Positions 36,020 to 45,603 of a DNA stretch of 64,000 bases are shown here, in pieces (within the stretch, counting starts at the first letter, position 1; each line of letters begins with the position of its first letter). The position numbers and the translations under genes were made by a program. This DNA comes from Ottowia sp. SB7-C50. GTDB taxonomy: Bacteria > Pseudomonadota > Gammaproteobacteria > Burkholderiales > Burkholderiaceae_C. Where the stretch lies: assembly GCF_033110285.1 (NCBI RefSeq), contig NZ_CP136995.1, positions 1,178,001-1,242,000 on the forward strand, written 5' to 3'. A model generated the notes under the pieces. It was not told the origin of the DNA, did not search any database, and saw nothing but the letters and a program-made list of their open reading frames with translations.

Positions 36020-37924
36020 ATGGCCACCAACCTGCTTGAATCCATCCACAGCCCCGCCGACCTGCGCCGCCTGCCGGCCGCGCAGCTGAAGGGCCTGGCC
36101 GACGAACTGCGCGAATGCGTGCTGCAGAACGTGTCGAAGACCGGCGGCCACCTCAGTTCCAACCTGGGCACGGTCGAGCTCACCATCGCGCTGCACTATG
36201 TCTTCAACACGCCCGACGACCGGCTGGTGTGGGACGTGGGCCACCAGACCTATCCGCACAAGATCCTGACCGGGCGCCGCGAGCGCATGCCCACGCTGCG
36301 CCAGCTGGGCGGCATGTCGGGCTTTCCGCGCCGCGACGAGAGCGAGTACGACACCTTCGGCACCGCGCACTCGTCCACCAGCATCTCGGCCGCGCTGGGC
36401 ATGGCGCTGGCCGCGCGGCAGAAGGGCGAGGACCGCAAGGCCATTGCCGTCATCGGCGACGGCGCCATGACGGCTGGCATGGCCTTCGAGGCGCTCAACA
36501 ACGCCGGCGTCGAGCGCGATGCGCGCTTGCTGGTGGTGCTGAACGACAACGACATGTCCATCAGCCCGCCGGTGGGCGCGCTCAACCGCTACCTGGCGCA
36601 GCTGATGAGCGGCAACTTCTATGCCGCCGCCAAGAGCGTCGGCAAGACGGTGCTCGGCCCTGTGCCGCCCCTGTTCGAGCTGGCCAAGCGCATCGAGCAG
36701 GGCGCCAAGGGCATGGTGGTGCCGGCCACGCTGTTCGAGAAGTTCGGCTTCAACTACATCGGCCCCATCGACGGGCACGACCTCGAGTCGCTGATCCCCA
36801 CGCTGGAGAACATCCGCGAACTGATGGCCCGGCAGTCCGGCCCGCAGTTTTTGCACGTCGTCACCAAGAAAGGCCAGGGCTACAAGCTGGCCGAGGCCGA
36901 CCCCGTGGCCTACCACGGCCCCGGCAAGTTCGACCCTGCGATCGGTCTGGTGCCGCCGGCCCAGCCGCCCAAGCAGACGTTTACCCAGGTCTTTGGCCAA
37001 TGGCTGTGCGACATGGCGGCGCAGGACAAGCGGCTGGTCGGCATCACGCCCGCCATGCGCGAAGGCTCGGGCATGGTCGAATTCCATCGCCGCTTTCCTG
37101 ACCGCTATTACGACGTCGGCATTGCCGAGCAGCACGCCGTCACGTTTGCCGCCGGCCTGGCCTGCGAGGGCCTGAAGCCCGTGGTGGCGATCTATTCCAC
37201 CTTTTTGCAGCGCGCGTACGACCAGTTGATCCACGACGTGGCGATCCAGAAGCTGCCGATGGTGCTGGCGCTCGACCGCGCCGGCGTGGTGGGTGCGGAC
37301 GGCGCCACCCACGCCGGCAACTACGACATCGCCTACCTGCGCTGCATCCCCCACGTCAGCGTGGCCTGCCCGGCGGACGAGCGCGAGTGCCGGCAACTGC
37401 TGAGCACGGCCTTCGCGCAGGACCACCCGGTGGCCGTGCGCTACCCGCGCGGCGCGGGTGCCGGCGTGGCGCCGCTGGCCGACCTGGATGCGCTGCCCTT
37501 CGGCAAGGCCGAGGTGCGGCGCCAGGGTCAGCGGCTGGCGATCCTCGCCTTCGGCACGCTGCTCTACCCGGCCCTGCAGGCCGCCGAGCGCCTGGGCGCC
37601 ACGGTGGTCAACATGCGCTGGGCCAAGCCACTCGACCTGGACATGCTGCGCGACGTGGCCAGCCGCCACGAGGCCCTGGTCACGGTGGAAGAAGGTGTGG
37701 TGATGGGCGGCGCCGGCAGCGCCGTGGCCGAGGCGCTGGCCGCCGAAGGCCGGGTCATGCCGCTGCTGCAACTGGGCCTGCCCGACGAGTTCATCGAACA
37801 CGGCGACCCCGCGCGCCTGCTGTCGCTGGCCGGGCTGGACGCGGCGGGCATCGAGGCGGCCATCCGCACGCGTTTCGGTGAGCTGGCGGCCCTTGCGGCG
37901 CCGGTGCTCAAAGCCGTTGGTTGA
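36020..37924 (+). CDS. dxs: 1-deoxy-D-xylulose-5-phosphate synthase
   Basis: A 634-residue thiamine-diphosphate enzyme making DXP from pyruvate and glyceraldehyde-3-phosphate, the first step of the MEP isoprenoid pathway. ThDP motif: [26 protein letters not shown]. Other marks: [36 protein letters not shown], the transketolase-like [17 protein letters not shown] and [15 protein letters not shown]. Length is normal. It is the last gene of xseB-ispA-dxs. Confidence 0.97.
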   Translation: MATNLLESIHSPADLRRLPAAQLKGLADELRECVLQNVSKTGGHLSSNLGTVELTIALHYVFNTPDDRLVWDVGHQTYPHKILTGRRERMPTLRQLGGMSGFPRRDESEYDTFGTAHSSTSISAALGMALAARQKGEDRKAIAVIGDGAMTAGMAFEALNNAGVERDARLLVVLNDNDMSISPPVGALNRYLAQLMSGNFYAAAKSVGKTVLGPVPPLFELAKRIEQGAKGMVVPATLFEKFGFNYIGPIDGHDLESLIPTLENIRELMARQSGPQFLHVVTKKGQGYKLAEADPVAYHGPGKFDPAIGLVPPAQPPKQTFTQVFGQWLCDMAAQDKRLVGITPAMREGSGMVEFHRRFPDRYYDVGIAEQHAVTFAAGLACEGLKPVVAIYSTFLQRAYDQLIHDVAIQKLPMVLALDRAGVVGADGATHAGNYDIAYLRCIPHVSVACPADERECRQLLSTAFAQDHPVAVRYPRGAGAGVAPLADLDALPFGKAEVRRQGQRLAILAFGTLLYPALQAAERLGATVVNMRWAKPLDLDMLRDVASRHEALVTVEEGVVMGGAGSAVAEALAAEGRVMPLLQLGLPDEFIEHGDPARLLSLAGLDAAGIEAAIRTRFGELAALAAPVLKAVG

Positions 37925-38028
37925 CCGCGCCGGCCGGCTGGCCGGCAGGTGAATCCCTAATGGGTTCGCCGTGGCGGGCGGCTAAACTCGCCTGTCACTT
38001 TTTTCAAGTTCTACAAGGAGCCATACAC

Positions 38029-39111
38029 ATGGATCGTCGTTCTCTCATCAAGCGCACCGGCATCGCAGGCGTGCTGGCGGCTGGCGTGGCGCCCGCCGTG
38101 CACGCGCAGGCCGCCGTGCGCTGGCGCATGGCCTCGAGCTTTCCGAAATCGCTCGACACGATTTTCGGCAGCGCCGAAAAGTTTTCGCAGACCGTGAAGG
38201 CGCTCTCGGGCGGCAAGTTCGAAGTGTCCGTGCACCCGGCCGGCGAACTGATGCCCGCCTTTGGCGTGGTGGACGCGCTGCAGAACGACAACATCGAAAT
38301 GGCGCAGACGGCGGCCTACTACTTTGCCGGCAAGGACCCGATCTTCTCGTTCAGCTGCGCCGTACCCTTTGGCCTGACCACGCTGCAAAACGCCGCCTGG
38401 AAAGACCACGGCAACGGCCGCAAGCTGCTCGATGCCTTCTTCGCCAAGTACAACTTCCGCACCCTGAGCGCGGGCAACACCACCACCCAGATGGGCGGCT
38501 GGTACCGCAAGGAAATCAAGACCCCGGCTGACCTCAAGGGCCTGAAGATGCGCCTGGGCGGTGGTGTGTTCGGCGAAGCCATGGCCAAGCTGGGCGTGGT
38601 CGCGCAAAGCCTGCCTGCCGGTGACATCTACCAGGCACTGGAAAAAGGCACGCTGGACGCCGCCGAATTCGTCGGCCCGTACGACGACGAAAAGCTGGGC
38701 TTCAACAAGGTCGCCCCGTACTACTACTACCCCGGCTGGTGGGAAGGCGGCGCCGACCTCGAGTTCTTCATCAACAACAAGGCGTTTGAAAAGCTGTCGC
38801 CCGACAACAAGGCCATCGTGCAGGCCGCCGCCGCCGTCGCCGCGGCCGACATGACGGCCAAGTACGGTGCGCTGAACCCACAGGCGCTCAAGCGCCTGGT
38901 GGCCAACAAGACCAAGCTGACGCTGTTCCCCAAGGCCGTCATGGACGCCGGCTTCAAGGCGTCGATGGAAGTGTTTGCCGAGCACAGCGCCAAGTCGCCC
39001 GACTTCAAGAAGATTCACGACGACATGCGCGCCTTCCAGCGTGACCAGATCCTGTGGAACCGCTTCTCCGAGTTCCCGTTCAACCAGTACATGAACTCGG
39101 TGAAGATCTGA
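38029..39111 (+). CDS. TRAP solute receptor (DctP, FcbT1/TakP type)
   Basis: A 360-residue periplasmic receptor. The Tat-type signal MDRRSLIKRTGIAGVLAAGVAPAVHAQ is followed by a DctP fold: GELMPAFGVVDALQ, GNTTTQMGGWYRKEI (carboxylate-binding Arg region), DLKGLKMRLGGG and EFVGPYDDEKLGFNKVAPYYYYPGWWEGG. The last motif is typical of the mannitol/chloroaromatic (FcbT1/TakP) group, which binds 2-oxo or aromatic acids as dimers. AAGGAG precedes the ATG. Its membrane partners are probably the convergent dctQM at 39308-41815. Confidence 0.9.
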   Translation: MDRRSLIKRTGIAGVLAAGVAPAVHAQAAVRWRMASSFPKSLDTIFGSAEKFSQTVKALSGGKFEVSVHPAGELMPAFGVVDALQNDNIEMAQTAAYYFAGKDPIFSFSCAVPFGLTTLQNAAWKDHGNGRKLLDAFFAKYNFRTLSAGNTTTQMGGWYRKEIKTPADLKGLKMRLGGGVFGEAMAKLGVVAQSLPAGDIYQALEKGTLDAAEFVGPYDDEKLGFNKVAPYYYYPGWWEGGADLEFFINNKAFEKLSPDNKAIVQAAAAVAAADMTAKYGALNPQALKRLVANKTKLTLFPKAVMDAGFKASMEVFAEHSAKSPDFKKIHDDMRAFQRDQILWNRFSEFPFNQYMNSVKI

Positions 39112-39163
39112 CGGTGCCTTTGGGCCGAGTCCCTTGAGGACGCGGTCCGGGCCGCAGAAATGC

Positions 39164-39187
39164 AAAAGCCACCTTCGGGTGGCTTTT
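39164..39187 (+). terminator. Intrinsic terminator after DctP
   Basis: AAAAGCCACC-TTCG-GGTGGCTTTT: a 10-bp stem with a stable TTCG tetraloop, 52 nt after the stop. Confidence 0.8.
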
Positions 39188-39243
39188 GTCTGGGCGCTTG
39201 CTTTGTGCGCTCAAGCTGAGGGCGAGTGACATCGCCTGCGCCC

Positions 39244-39279
39244 CAAAAAAATAAACGCCCGATGGGATGCATCGGGCGT
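39244..39279 (-). terminator. Intrinsic terminator after dctM
   Basis: On the minus strand ACGCCCGAT / 7-nt loop / ATCGGGCGT is followed by TTATTTTTTT. It lies 28 nt past the dctM stop. Confidence 0.85.
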
Positions 39280-39307
39280 CGGGCGATCAACGGAAGGTGC
39301 TGCCTGG

Positions 39308-41173
39308 CTACTTGCCGCCCTGCTGCTTGAGCGCTTCGTTCATCGCTTTCATCGGGTCGTCGGCAGCGCCATCGGCTGCCGCAGAAGCGGCGGGCTCCGG
39401 CGTGGTGCTGATGTCCGATGCCGCGGGTTCCTGCCCGCTGCCGTAGCCTGCGTCGTTGCCCCAGCTGTCGCCAGCTGGCGCACTGGCGCCCGGCTGCGCC
39501 GCGTCGGCGCCATAGCCACCCGCGGCACCCAGGCTGTCGCGCATCTGGGCACCCACGGCTTCCATGTCGACCTTGACTTCCTCGTCCAGGCTGCCGGTGA
39601 CCAGCTGCGGGAAGAAGATCAGCACGCCCACCATCGTCAGCTGCAGGAACAGGAACGGAATCGCACCGCGGTAGATCTGCATGGTGGTCACCGGGTCCAT
39701 CACCTTGCCGGTGACGCGGTCGACATATTGCTTGTCAGGGGCGACCGAGCGCAGGAAGAACAGCGCGAAGCCGAACGGCGGATGCAGGAACGAGGTTTGC
39801 ATGTTGACGGCCAGCAGCACGCCGAACCAGATCAGGTCGATGCCCAGCTTGTGGGCCACGGGCGCCAGCAGCGGCACCACGATGAAGGACAGCTCGAAGT
39901 AGTCGAGGAAGAACGCCAGGAAGAAGATCATGATGTTCACCACGATCAGGAAACCCACCTTGCCGCCGGGCAGGGTGGTCATCAGGTGCTCGACCCAGCG
40001 CGGACCGTCGGCCGCCTGGAACACCATGCTGAACACGGTCGCGCCGATCAGGATGAACATCACGAACGACGACAGCTTGGTGGTGGAGGCCAGCGCCTGC
40101 TTGAGCAGCGACCAGCTGATGCGCCCGCGCATCGCACCCATGATGAGCGCGCCGATGGCGCCCATCGCGCCGCCTTCGGTCGGCGTGGCCACGCCCAGGA
40201 AGATGGTGCCCAGCACCAGGAAGATCAGCAGCAGCGGCGGGATCAGCACGAAGGTCACGCGTTCGGCCAGGCGCGAAAGCAGGCCCAGCCTGGCAAAGCG
40301 GTTGGCCAGCGCGATCACCAGCGCCACGAACACGCCGCCGCACATGGCCACCACCACCTTCTCGTCGGTCGGCACCGATTCGACCAGTTGGCCTTCCCAC
40401 CAGGTGTGCACGTCGGCCATGTGGCGCGCCAGGAACACCGCGACCAGCGACGACAGCACGGCCAGCGCGATCAGCGACGGGTAGCCGCCGCTGCCATCGG
40501 GTTCGCGGTAGGTGCGCGCCTCGATCGGCAGCGCCGGCACGCTGGCCGGCTTGAAGATGGCCAGCGCCAGCACGTACAGCACATACAGGCCCGTCAGCAT
40601 GAAGGCGGGAATGAACGCACCCTTGTACATGTCGCCCACGCTGCGGCCCAGCTGGTCGGCCATGATGATCAGCACCAGCGAGGGCGGGATGATCTGCGCC
40701 AGCGTGCCCGACGCGGCGATGACGCCGCTGCTCAGGCGCCGGTCATAGCCGTAGCGCAGCATGATGGGCAGCGAGATCAGGCCCATCGAGATGACCGACG
40801 CCGCCACCACGCCGGTGGTGGCCGCCAGCAGCGCGCCGACGAAGATCACCGCCAGCGCCAGGCCGCCGCGCATGGGGCCGAACACCTGGCCGACGGTGTC
40901 GAGCAGGTCCTCGGCCATGCCGCTGCGTTCGAGTATCAACCCCATCAAGGTGAAGAAGGGCACGGCCAGCAGCGTGTCGTTGGCCATGATGCCGATCAGC
41001 CGCTGCGGCAGCCAGGCCATGATGGTGGCGGGGAAGATGCCCAGCTCGATGCCCAGAAAGCCGAAGAACAGGCCGCAGGCCCCCAGGCTGAAGGCCACCG
41101 GAAAGCCCAGCAGCAGAAAGCAGATCAGCCCCGCGAACATGATCGGGGCGTAGTTGGCGGTGAGGAATTCCAT
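39308..41173 (-). CDS. TRAP transporter large permease (DctM)
   Basis: A 621-residue inner-membrane protein with about a dozen TM segments: MEFLTANYAPIMFAGLICFLLLGFPVAFSLG, SGVIAASGTLAQIIPPSLVLIIMADQLG (the conserved loop), TPTEGGAMGAIGALIMGAMRG and LGIDLIWFGVLLAVNMQTSFLHPPFGFALFF. The last ~93 residues are a hydrophilic, Gly/Ala/Pro-rich tail (GAAGGYGADAAQPGASAPAG..KAMNEALKQQGGK) that ordinary DctM proteins lack. It pairs with the small permease at 41192 (18 bp apart) and probably with the DctP receptor at 38029. Confidence 0.9.
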   Translation of the reverse strand: MEFLTANYAPIMFAGLICFLLLGFPVAFSLGACGLFFGFLGIELGIFPATIMAWLPQRLIGIMANDTLLAVPFFTLMGLILERSGMAEDLLDTVGQVFGPMRGGLALAVIFVGALLAATTGVVAASVISMGLISLPIMLRYGYDRRLSSGVIAASGTLAQIIPPSLVLIIMADQLGRSVGDMYKGAFIPAFMLTGLYVLYVLALAIFKPASVPALPIEARTYREPDGSGGYPSLIALAVLSSLVAVFLARHMADVHTWWEGQLVESVPTDEKVVVAMCGGVFVALVIALANRFARLGLLSRLAERVTFVLIPPLLLIFLVLGTIFLGVATPTEGGAMGAIGALIMGAMRGRISWSLLKQALASTTKLSSFVMFILIGATVFSMVFQAADGPRWVEHLMTTLPGGKVGFLIVVNIMIFFLAFFLDYFELSFIVVPLLAPVAHKLGIDLIWFGVLLAVNMQTSFLHPPFGFALFFLRSVAPDKQYVDRVTGKVMDPVTTMQIYRGAIPFLFLQLTMVGVLIFFPQLVTGSLDEEVKVDMEAVGAQMRDSLGAAGGYGADAAQPGASAPAGDSWGNDAGYGSGQEPAASDISTTPEPAASAAADGAADDPMKAMNEALKQQGGK

Positions 41174-41191
41174 GGGTGTGGCTCTCGGTGA

Positions 41192-41815
41192 TCAGCGTGC
41201 GGCGGGCGCGGGGGCGGATTCGGCGGCCGCCTTGGCGGCGGCTTCGCGGCGCAGCGCCTCGGCCAGTTCTTCCTCGGCCGACTTGTCGGTCAGGCGGCCC
41301 AACGGATCCGGCCCTTCACCGCGCAAGAAGGCCACGCGCTTGATCAGCTCCGACCAGCCCTGCAGCATCAGCAGCGTGAACCCGATCGGCAGCGCCAGCC
41401 ACACCGGCCAGCGGATCAGCCCGCCCGGGTTGCCCGACATCTCGCCCGACTGGAATTTCTCGACCAGCAGCGGCACGCCCAGGTACAGCACCACCAGGCA
41501 CAGCGGCGTGAGGAACAGCGCAAAGCCGATGATGTCGATCCAGAGGCGGGCCTTGACGGGCAGGCGGCTGTTCAGCACGTCGATGCGCACATGCTCGCGA
41601 TGCAGCAGCGTGAAGCCGGCCGCCACCAGGAACGACCAGGCAAACAGGTACCACTGCACTTCCAGAAAGCCGTTGGAGCTGATGTTGAACACCTTGCGGA
41701 TCACCGCGTTCAGCGCGCTGACCACGGTGGCGGCAAAGATCAGCCAGATGACATATTTGCCCACCTGGGCGTTGAGCCAGTCGATGGCCCGGGACAGTTT
41801 GAGCAGCCCTTGCAT
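41192..41815 (-). CDS. TRAP transporter small permease (DctQ)
   Basis: A 207-residue inner-membrane protein with four TM segments (KYVIWLIFAATVVSALNAVIRK; FNISSNGFLEVQWYLFAWSFLVAAGFTLLHREHVRIDV; IIGFALFLTPLCLVVLYLGV; WLALPIGFTLLMLQG). It is the DctQ of a tripartite ATP-independent transporter and couples the receptor to DctM. The charged, Ala/Glu-rich C-terminus is unremarkable. First gene of dctQ-dctM. Confidence 0.9.
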   Translation of the reverse strand: MQGLLKLSRAIDWLNAQVGKYVIWLIFAATVVSALNAVIRKVFNISSNGFLEVQWYLFAWSFLVAAGFTLLHREHVRIDVLNSRLPVKARLWIDIIGFALFLTPLCLVVLYLGVPLLVEKFQSGEMSGNPGGLIRWPVWLALPIGFTLLMLQGWSELIKRVAFLRGEGPDPLGRLTDKSAEEELAEALRREAAAKAAAESAPAPAAR

Positions 41816-41969
41816 AGGGGTCTCCTTTGTGGACGGCCGCGCGCGGAGGACGGCGCCGGGTTGGCGTGCGCCGCCGCCTTGGATCGACGCAGCGCCCGGG
41901 AAAGTGTGCGATTGTAATGACGCCCTTCGCGCGGCGAAACGAGATTTTCCCTAGCTGAATCCCCTGCGG

Positions 41970-43097
41970 TCAGCCACGTTGCCTGTGCGTTTTGCCGGGC
42001 TTGGGGCGCTTGAACTGCCACCACGGCAGTACCTGCGTCATGGCCAGCACCTGGCCGCAGCGCGACGGTGTGTAGCCGGCCAGTTGCGCCAGCGTGGCCT
42101 GCCACGCGGGGCTGGCCAGCACTTCGCGCAGGGCGGTCACCGGCGGCGTGTCCAGCGCCGATTCCAGGCACACCAGCAGGTAGTCCTCGCGTGTGATCGG
42201 CACAAAGTCGAGCCCGCGCGCGCGGGCGGCGGCTTCGATGCCGAGGCCCGCGTCGGCTTGCCCGGCCAGGATCGCCTGCGCCACGGCGCCGTGCGATGGC
42301 TCGGTCTGCGCGTAGCCCGCAATCTGGTCGGGCCTCAGGCCCGCTTCGTGCAGCAGTTCGTCCAGCAGCACGCGGGTGCCGGAGCCGAGCGGGCGGTTGA
42401 TGAAGCGCACGTCGCCGCGTATCAGATCGCGCAGCCCGCGAATGCGGTGCGGGTTGCCCGCGCCCACCATCAGCCCCTGGGTGCGCGCCGCAAAGCCGAT
42501 CAGCTTGTGCAGGCCGGGCTGCAGCAGTGGCTTGTAGGTGCTCTCGGCCAGCGAGCCGACCGGCGCGTCGGGCCGCGTATGAAAGCCTGCCATGATGCAG
42601 CGGCCCTCGTTCAGCGCCTGGATGGCGTCCACGCTGCCCATGAAGCGGATGTCCAGGTGCAGGCTGGGGCTGTGGCCTTGCGCGCCCACGTAGTGGCGCA
42701 GCGCCGTCAGCGCGTCGTCGTGGCTGGCATGAAAGGTCAGCACGTGCGCGTTGTCATCAAAGGCGACGGCAAAGCTGCGCTCCAGTTCGGCGCGAAGGGC
42801 TTCGATCTGCGGCGCCAGCCGCGCCTGCGCCTGGCGTTCAGACCACAGCAGCTTGTCGCCGAATTCGGACAGGCGCGCGCGCTGGCCCTTTTCCCAGTGC
42901 AGCAGCGGTTGGCCCAGCTCCTGTTCCCAGCGCTTCAGTTCGCCCCACACGTGGCGGTAAGACAAGCCCAGCGCCCGCGCCGCCGACGATATCGACCCCT
43001 GCGTGCGCACCGCCTGCAGCAGGTCGAGCAGCGGGTTGCGGATCAGCGGCGCCGCGCCGTCCGCGTCCAGCGAATAGGAAAGTCCGATCTTGTACAC
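41970..43097 (-). CDS. ModE-like HTH plus periplasmic-binding-like regulator (W/Mo sensor)
   Basis: A 375-residue one-component regulator. The N-terminus is a LysR/ModE-type winged helix (LLDLLQAVRTQGSISSAARALGLSYRHVWGELKRWEQELGQPLL, residues ~23-66). The C-terminus is a cytoplasmic PBP-like domain (VLTFHASHDDALTAL, NEGRCIMAGFHT, INRPLGSGTRVLLDELL, QAILAGQADAGLGIEAAARARGLDFVPI), the fold used for molybdate/tungstate sensing. Divergent from tupB with a perfect palindrome between, so it is the likely tungstate-responsive regulator. Start GTG 43097. Confidence 0.85.
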   Translation of the reverse strand: MYKIGLSYSLDADGAAPLIRNPLLDLLQAVRTQGSISSAARALGLSYRHVWGELKRWEQELGQPLLHWEKGQRARLSEFGDKLLWSERQAQARLAPQIEALRAELERSFAVAFDDNAHVLTFHASHDDALTALRHYVGAQGHSPSLHLDIRFMGSVDAIQALNEGRCIMAGFHTRPDAPVGSLAESTYKPLLQPGLHKLIGFAARTQGLMVGAGNPHRIRGLRDLIRGDVRFINRPLGSGTRVLLDELLHEAGLRPDQIAGYAQTEPSHGAVAQAILAGQADAGLGIEAAARARGLDFVPITREDYLLVCLESALDTPPVTALREVLASPAWQATLAQLAGYTPSRCGQVLAMTQVLPWWQFKRPKPGKTHRQRG

Positions 43098-43159
43098 AGA
43101 CCCCAGTGTGCCGCATCAACGAGGCCCGCACGCGCCCGCAAGCCCAGCCAGCCGGCCCC

Positions 43160-43181
43160 GCTATGCAATCAATTGCATAGC
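43160..43181. promoter_or_regulatory. 22-bp perfect palindrome upstream of tup operon
   Basis: GCTATGCAAT - CA - ATTGCATAGC in the 135-bp gap between the W/Mo regulator and tupB. It is a likely operator of the divergent regulator. The imperfect palindrome at 51137-51158 before the aor operon has the same total length and shares CTATGCAA and CATAG. Confidence 0.8.
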
Positions 43182-43232
43182 TCCGCTTCCCTGATGCGCG
43201 GGATGGGGCAACGCGATTAGCATCGTGGGCCC

Positions 43233-43976
43233 GTGAATACCTTTGCCGACAGCGCGCGCACGGCGCTGCATCTTCTCAGCACCTTTGACGCCGGTTTGTG
43301 GACCATCGTCGGCCGCTCGCTGGCTGTGAGCGGCGTGGCCTGCGCCATCGCCTACGGCGTTGGGCTGCTGGCGGGGGCGTGGCTGGGCGTGGCGCGCTTT
43401 CGCGGCCGCGGCGCCGTGCTGACGCTGCTCAACACGCTGCTGGCGCTGCCGTCGGTGGTGGTGGGGCTGCTGGTGTACCTGGTGCTGTCGCGCAGCGGGC
43501 CGCTGGGTTTTCTGGGCTGGATGTTCAGCTTCCAGGCCATGGTGGTGGCGCAGGTGGTGCTGGTGGTGCCGGTGGTCACGGCGCTGACGCGACAGGTGGT
43601 GGAAGACGCCGACGCGCAGCACGGCGAACAACTGGCGTCGCTGGGGGCGGGCCGCTTCCTGCGCGGGCTGCTGCTGGCGTGGGACGAGCGCTACGCGCTG
43701 CTGACGGTGCTGATGGCAGCTTTTGGCCGAGCGGTGTCCGAGGTGGGTGCGGTGATGATCGTCGGCGGCAACATCGACGGCTTTACCCGCGTGATGACCA
43801 CCGCCATCGCGCTGGAGACCAGCAAGGGCGACCTGCCGCTGGCGCTGGGGCTGGGCATTGTGCTGCTGTCGGTGGTGCTGGTGCTGAACGCGCTGATCGC
43901 CGCCGTGCGCGGCTGGCGCGAGCGGGTCGACGGCGTCACGCCGCAGCCGGCGCGCGCCGTGGTGGCGGCTTCATGA
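43233..43976 (+). CDS. tupB: Tungstate ABC transporter permease
   Basis: A 247-residue inner-membrane permease with 5-6 TM segments. The ABC-permease loop EQLASLGAGRFLRGLLLAWDERYALLTVLMAAFGRAVSEVGAVMIVGGNI carries the EAA-type signature (quoted as region 125-175). TupB-type SLAVSGVACAIAYGVGLLAG and LLNTLLALPSVVVGLLVYLVLSRSGPLG also match. First gene of tupB-tupC-tupA-modA-like; all three junctions are 4-bp stop/start overlaps. Start GTG 43233. Confidence 0.9.
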   Translation: MNTFADSARTALHLLSTFDAGLWTIVGRSLAVSGVACAIAYGVGLLAGAWLGVARFRGRGAVLTLLNTLLALPSVVVGLLVYLVLSRSGPLGFLGWMFSFQAMVVAQVVLVVPVVTALTRQVVEDADAQHGEQLASLGAGRFLRGLLLAWDERYALLTVLMAAFGRAVSEVGAVMIVGGNIDGFTRVMTTAIALETSKGDLPLALGLGIVLLSVVLVLNALIAAVRGWRERVDGVTPQPARAVVAAS

Positions 43977-44779
43977 GCGCGCCCGATTCGTCCTTGACGC
44001 TGCCCGGCGCCGCCTTGCGCGCCGCGGCCCAGCAGGCGCAGCAATGCCGGGCCAGCGCGCCGGCGCTGATCGCGCTGCGCGATGTGGGCGTGCGCTTTGG
44101 GGCGGTGCAGGCGCTGCGGAACGTGAGCCTGGACATCGCCGCCGGCGACAGCGTGGCGCTGATCGGCGGCAACGGCTGCGGCAAGAGCACGCTGCTGCGC
44201 GTGGTGCACGGCCTGCTGGGTCCGACCGAAGGTCAGGTGCAGGCGCCGCCGCGCGTGGCGCAGGCGATGCTGTTTCAGCGGCCCTGGATGCTGCGCACCA
44301 CGGTGGCGCGCAACATCGCCATCGGCCTGTGGCTGCGTGGCGTGCGCTGGGCCGACGCCATGGCGCGCGCCCTGCAGGCGCTGGAGCGCGTGCAACTGGC
44401 GCACCTGGCCGAGCGCAGCGCGCGCGGCCTGTCGGGCGGGCAGCAGCAGCGGCTGGCGCTGGCGCGCGCGTGGGCGCAGCGCCCGCAACTGCTGCTGCTG
44501 GACGAGCCCACGGCCAGCCTGGACCCGCACGCCAAGCACGAGGTCGAGGCGCTGATGCACGAATTTGCGCATGCGCCGGTGGCAGCGGGCGAGCCACCGC
44601 TGACCATGCTGTTCGCCAGCCACAACCTGGGCCAGGTCAAGCGGCTGGCGCGGCGCGTGATCTACCTGGAGCAAGGGCAGGTGCTGGCCGACTTGCCCGT
44701 GGCCGATTTCTTCAACCGTGAAATGCTGCGCAGCGTGTCGCCGCAGGCCGATCTGTTTCTGAAAGGGGAATTGCTGTGA
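43973..44779 (+). CDS. tupC: Tungstate ABC transporter ATPase
   Basis: A 268-residue ATP-binding subunit. Walker A is GGNGCGKSTLLRVV, the Q-loop is AMLFQRPWML, the signature is LSGGQQQRLALARAWA, Walker B is LLLLDEPTASLDP, and the switch His is in LFASHNLGQVKR. It has an unusual ~30-residue Ala/Gln-rich N-terminal leader before the first beta strand (ALIALRDVGVRFG). It energises TupB. Its ATG overlaps the tupB stop (ATGA). Confidence 0.9.
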   Translation: MSAPDSSLTLPGAALRAAAQQAQQCRASAPALIALRDVGVRFGAVQALRNVSLDIAAGDSVALIGGNGCGKSTLLRVVHGLLGPTEGQVQAPPRVAQAMLFQRPWMLRTTVARNIAIGLWLRGVRWADAMARALQALERVQLAHLAERSARGLSGGQQQRLALARAWAQRPQLLLLDEPTASLDPHAKHEVEALMHEFAHAPVAAGEPPLTMLFASHNLGQVKRLARRVIYLEQGQVLADLPVADFFNREMLRSVSPQADLFLKGELL

Positions 44780-45603
44780 GTGTTTTCAAGTCTTTCTGGT
44801 CTTATACGGCCGTCAAATATGCGGCGACAGCTATTTTGTTTGTAGCATCCTCGGCGGTGTCGGCGCAGTCGATCGTGATGGCATCGACCACGTCGACCGA
44901 GCAGTCGGGGCTGTTTCCGTACCTGCTGCCCGAATTCAAGAAGGCCACCGGCATCGACGTCAAGGTGGTCGCGCTGGGTACCGGGCAGGCGCTCGACATG
45001 GCGCGCCGCGGCGACGCCGACGTGGTGTTCGTGCACGACGAAAAGGCCGAGGACAAATTCGTCGCCGACGGCTTTGGCGTCAAGCGCTATCCGGTCATGT
45101 ACAACGACTTCATCCTGGTCGGCCCCAAGAACGACCCGGCTGGCGCAAAGGGCAAGGACATCGTCGAGGGCCTGAAGAAGCTGGCCGCCGGCAATGCGGC
45201 GTTTGTCTCGCGCGGCGACAAGAGCGGCACGCACGCGGCCGAACTGCGCTTCTGGGAACAGGCGGGCCTGAAGGATGCCAAGGGCAGCGGCTACCGCGAA
45301 TGCGGCTGCGGCATGGGCCCGGCGCTGAACATGGCCGCATCCACCGGCGCCTACGTGCTGGCCGACCGCGGCACCTGGCTCAACTTCAAGAACCGCGCCG
45401 ACTTAGGGGTTCTGGTCGAAGGCGACAAGCGCCTGTTCAACCAGTACGGCGTGATGGTGGTCAACCCCGCCAGGCACCCGCAGGTCAAGCAGGCCGAGGC
45501 GCAGAAGTTCGTCGACTGGGTCACCTCAGCCGCCGGGCAGGGCGTGATCGCCGGCTACAAGATCGGCGGCGAACAGCTGTTCTTCCCGAATGCCGCCAAA
45601 TGA
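44776..45603 (+). CDS. tupA: Tungstate-binding protein
   Basis: A 275-residue periplasmic receptor. The mature N-terminus has the TupA signature TTST at residues 38-41 (MASTTSTEQSGLF), followed by DVVFVHDEKAEDKFVADG, SRGDKSGTHAAELRFWEQ (oxyanion-binding Arg) and GYRECGCGMGPALNMAA. These features distinguish it from ModA. The signal peptide core (AATAILFVASS) is encoded by the dispersed repeat (44808-44846). Start GTG 44776, overlapping the tupC stop. High-affinity tungstate capture fits the W-AOR operon downstream. Confidence 0.92.
   Translation: MSVFKSFWSYTAVKYAATAILFVASSAVSAQSIVMASTTSTEQSGLFPYLLPEFKKATGIDVKVVALGTGQALDMARRGDADVVFVHDEKAEDKFVADGFGVKRYPVMYNDFILVGPKNDPAGAKGKDIVEGLKKLAAGNAAFVSRGDKSGTHAAELRFWEQAGLKDAKGSGYRECGCGMGPALNMAASTGAYVLADRGTWLNFKNRADLGVLVEGDKRLFNQYGVMVVNPARHPQVKQAEAQKFVDWVTSAAGQGVIAGYKIGGEQLFFPNAAK
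44808..44846 (+). repeat. Dispersed repeat inside tupA signal peptide
   Basis: GGCCGTC..GCGGCGACAGCTATTTTGTTTGTAGC matches the right half of the dispersed element. It is read in frame to supply the hydrophobic core of the signal peptide. Confidence 0.6.

Noticed and set aside
34925-37801. A very long open frame antisense to xseB-ispA-dxs
   Set aside because: High-GC antisense shadow. The plus strand carries three well-conserved enzymes, and the antisense translation is Gln/His/Arg-rich without any family motif.
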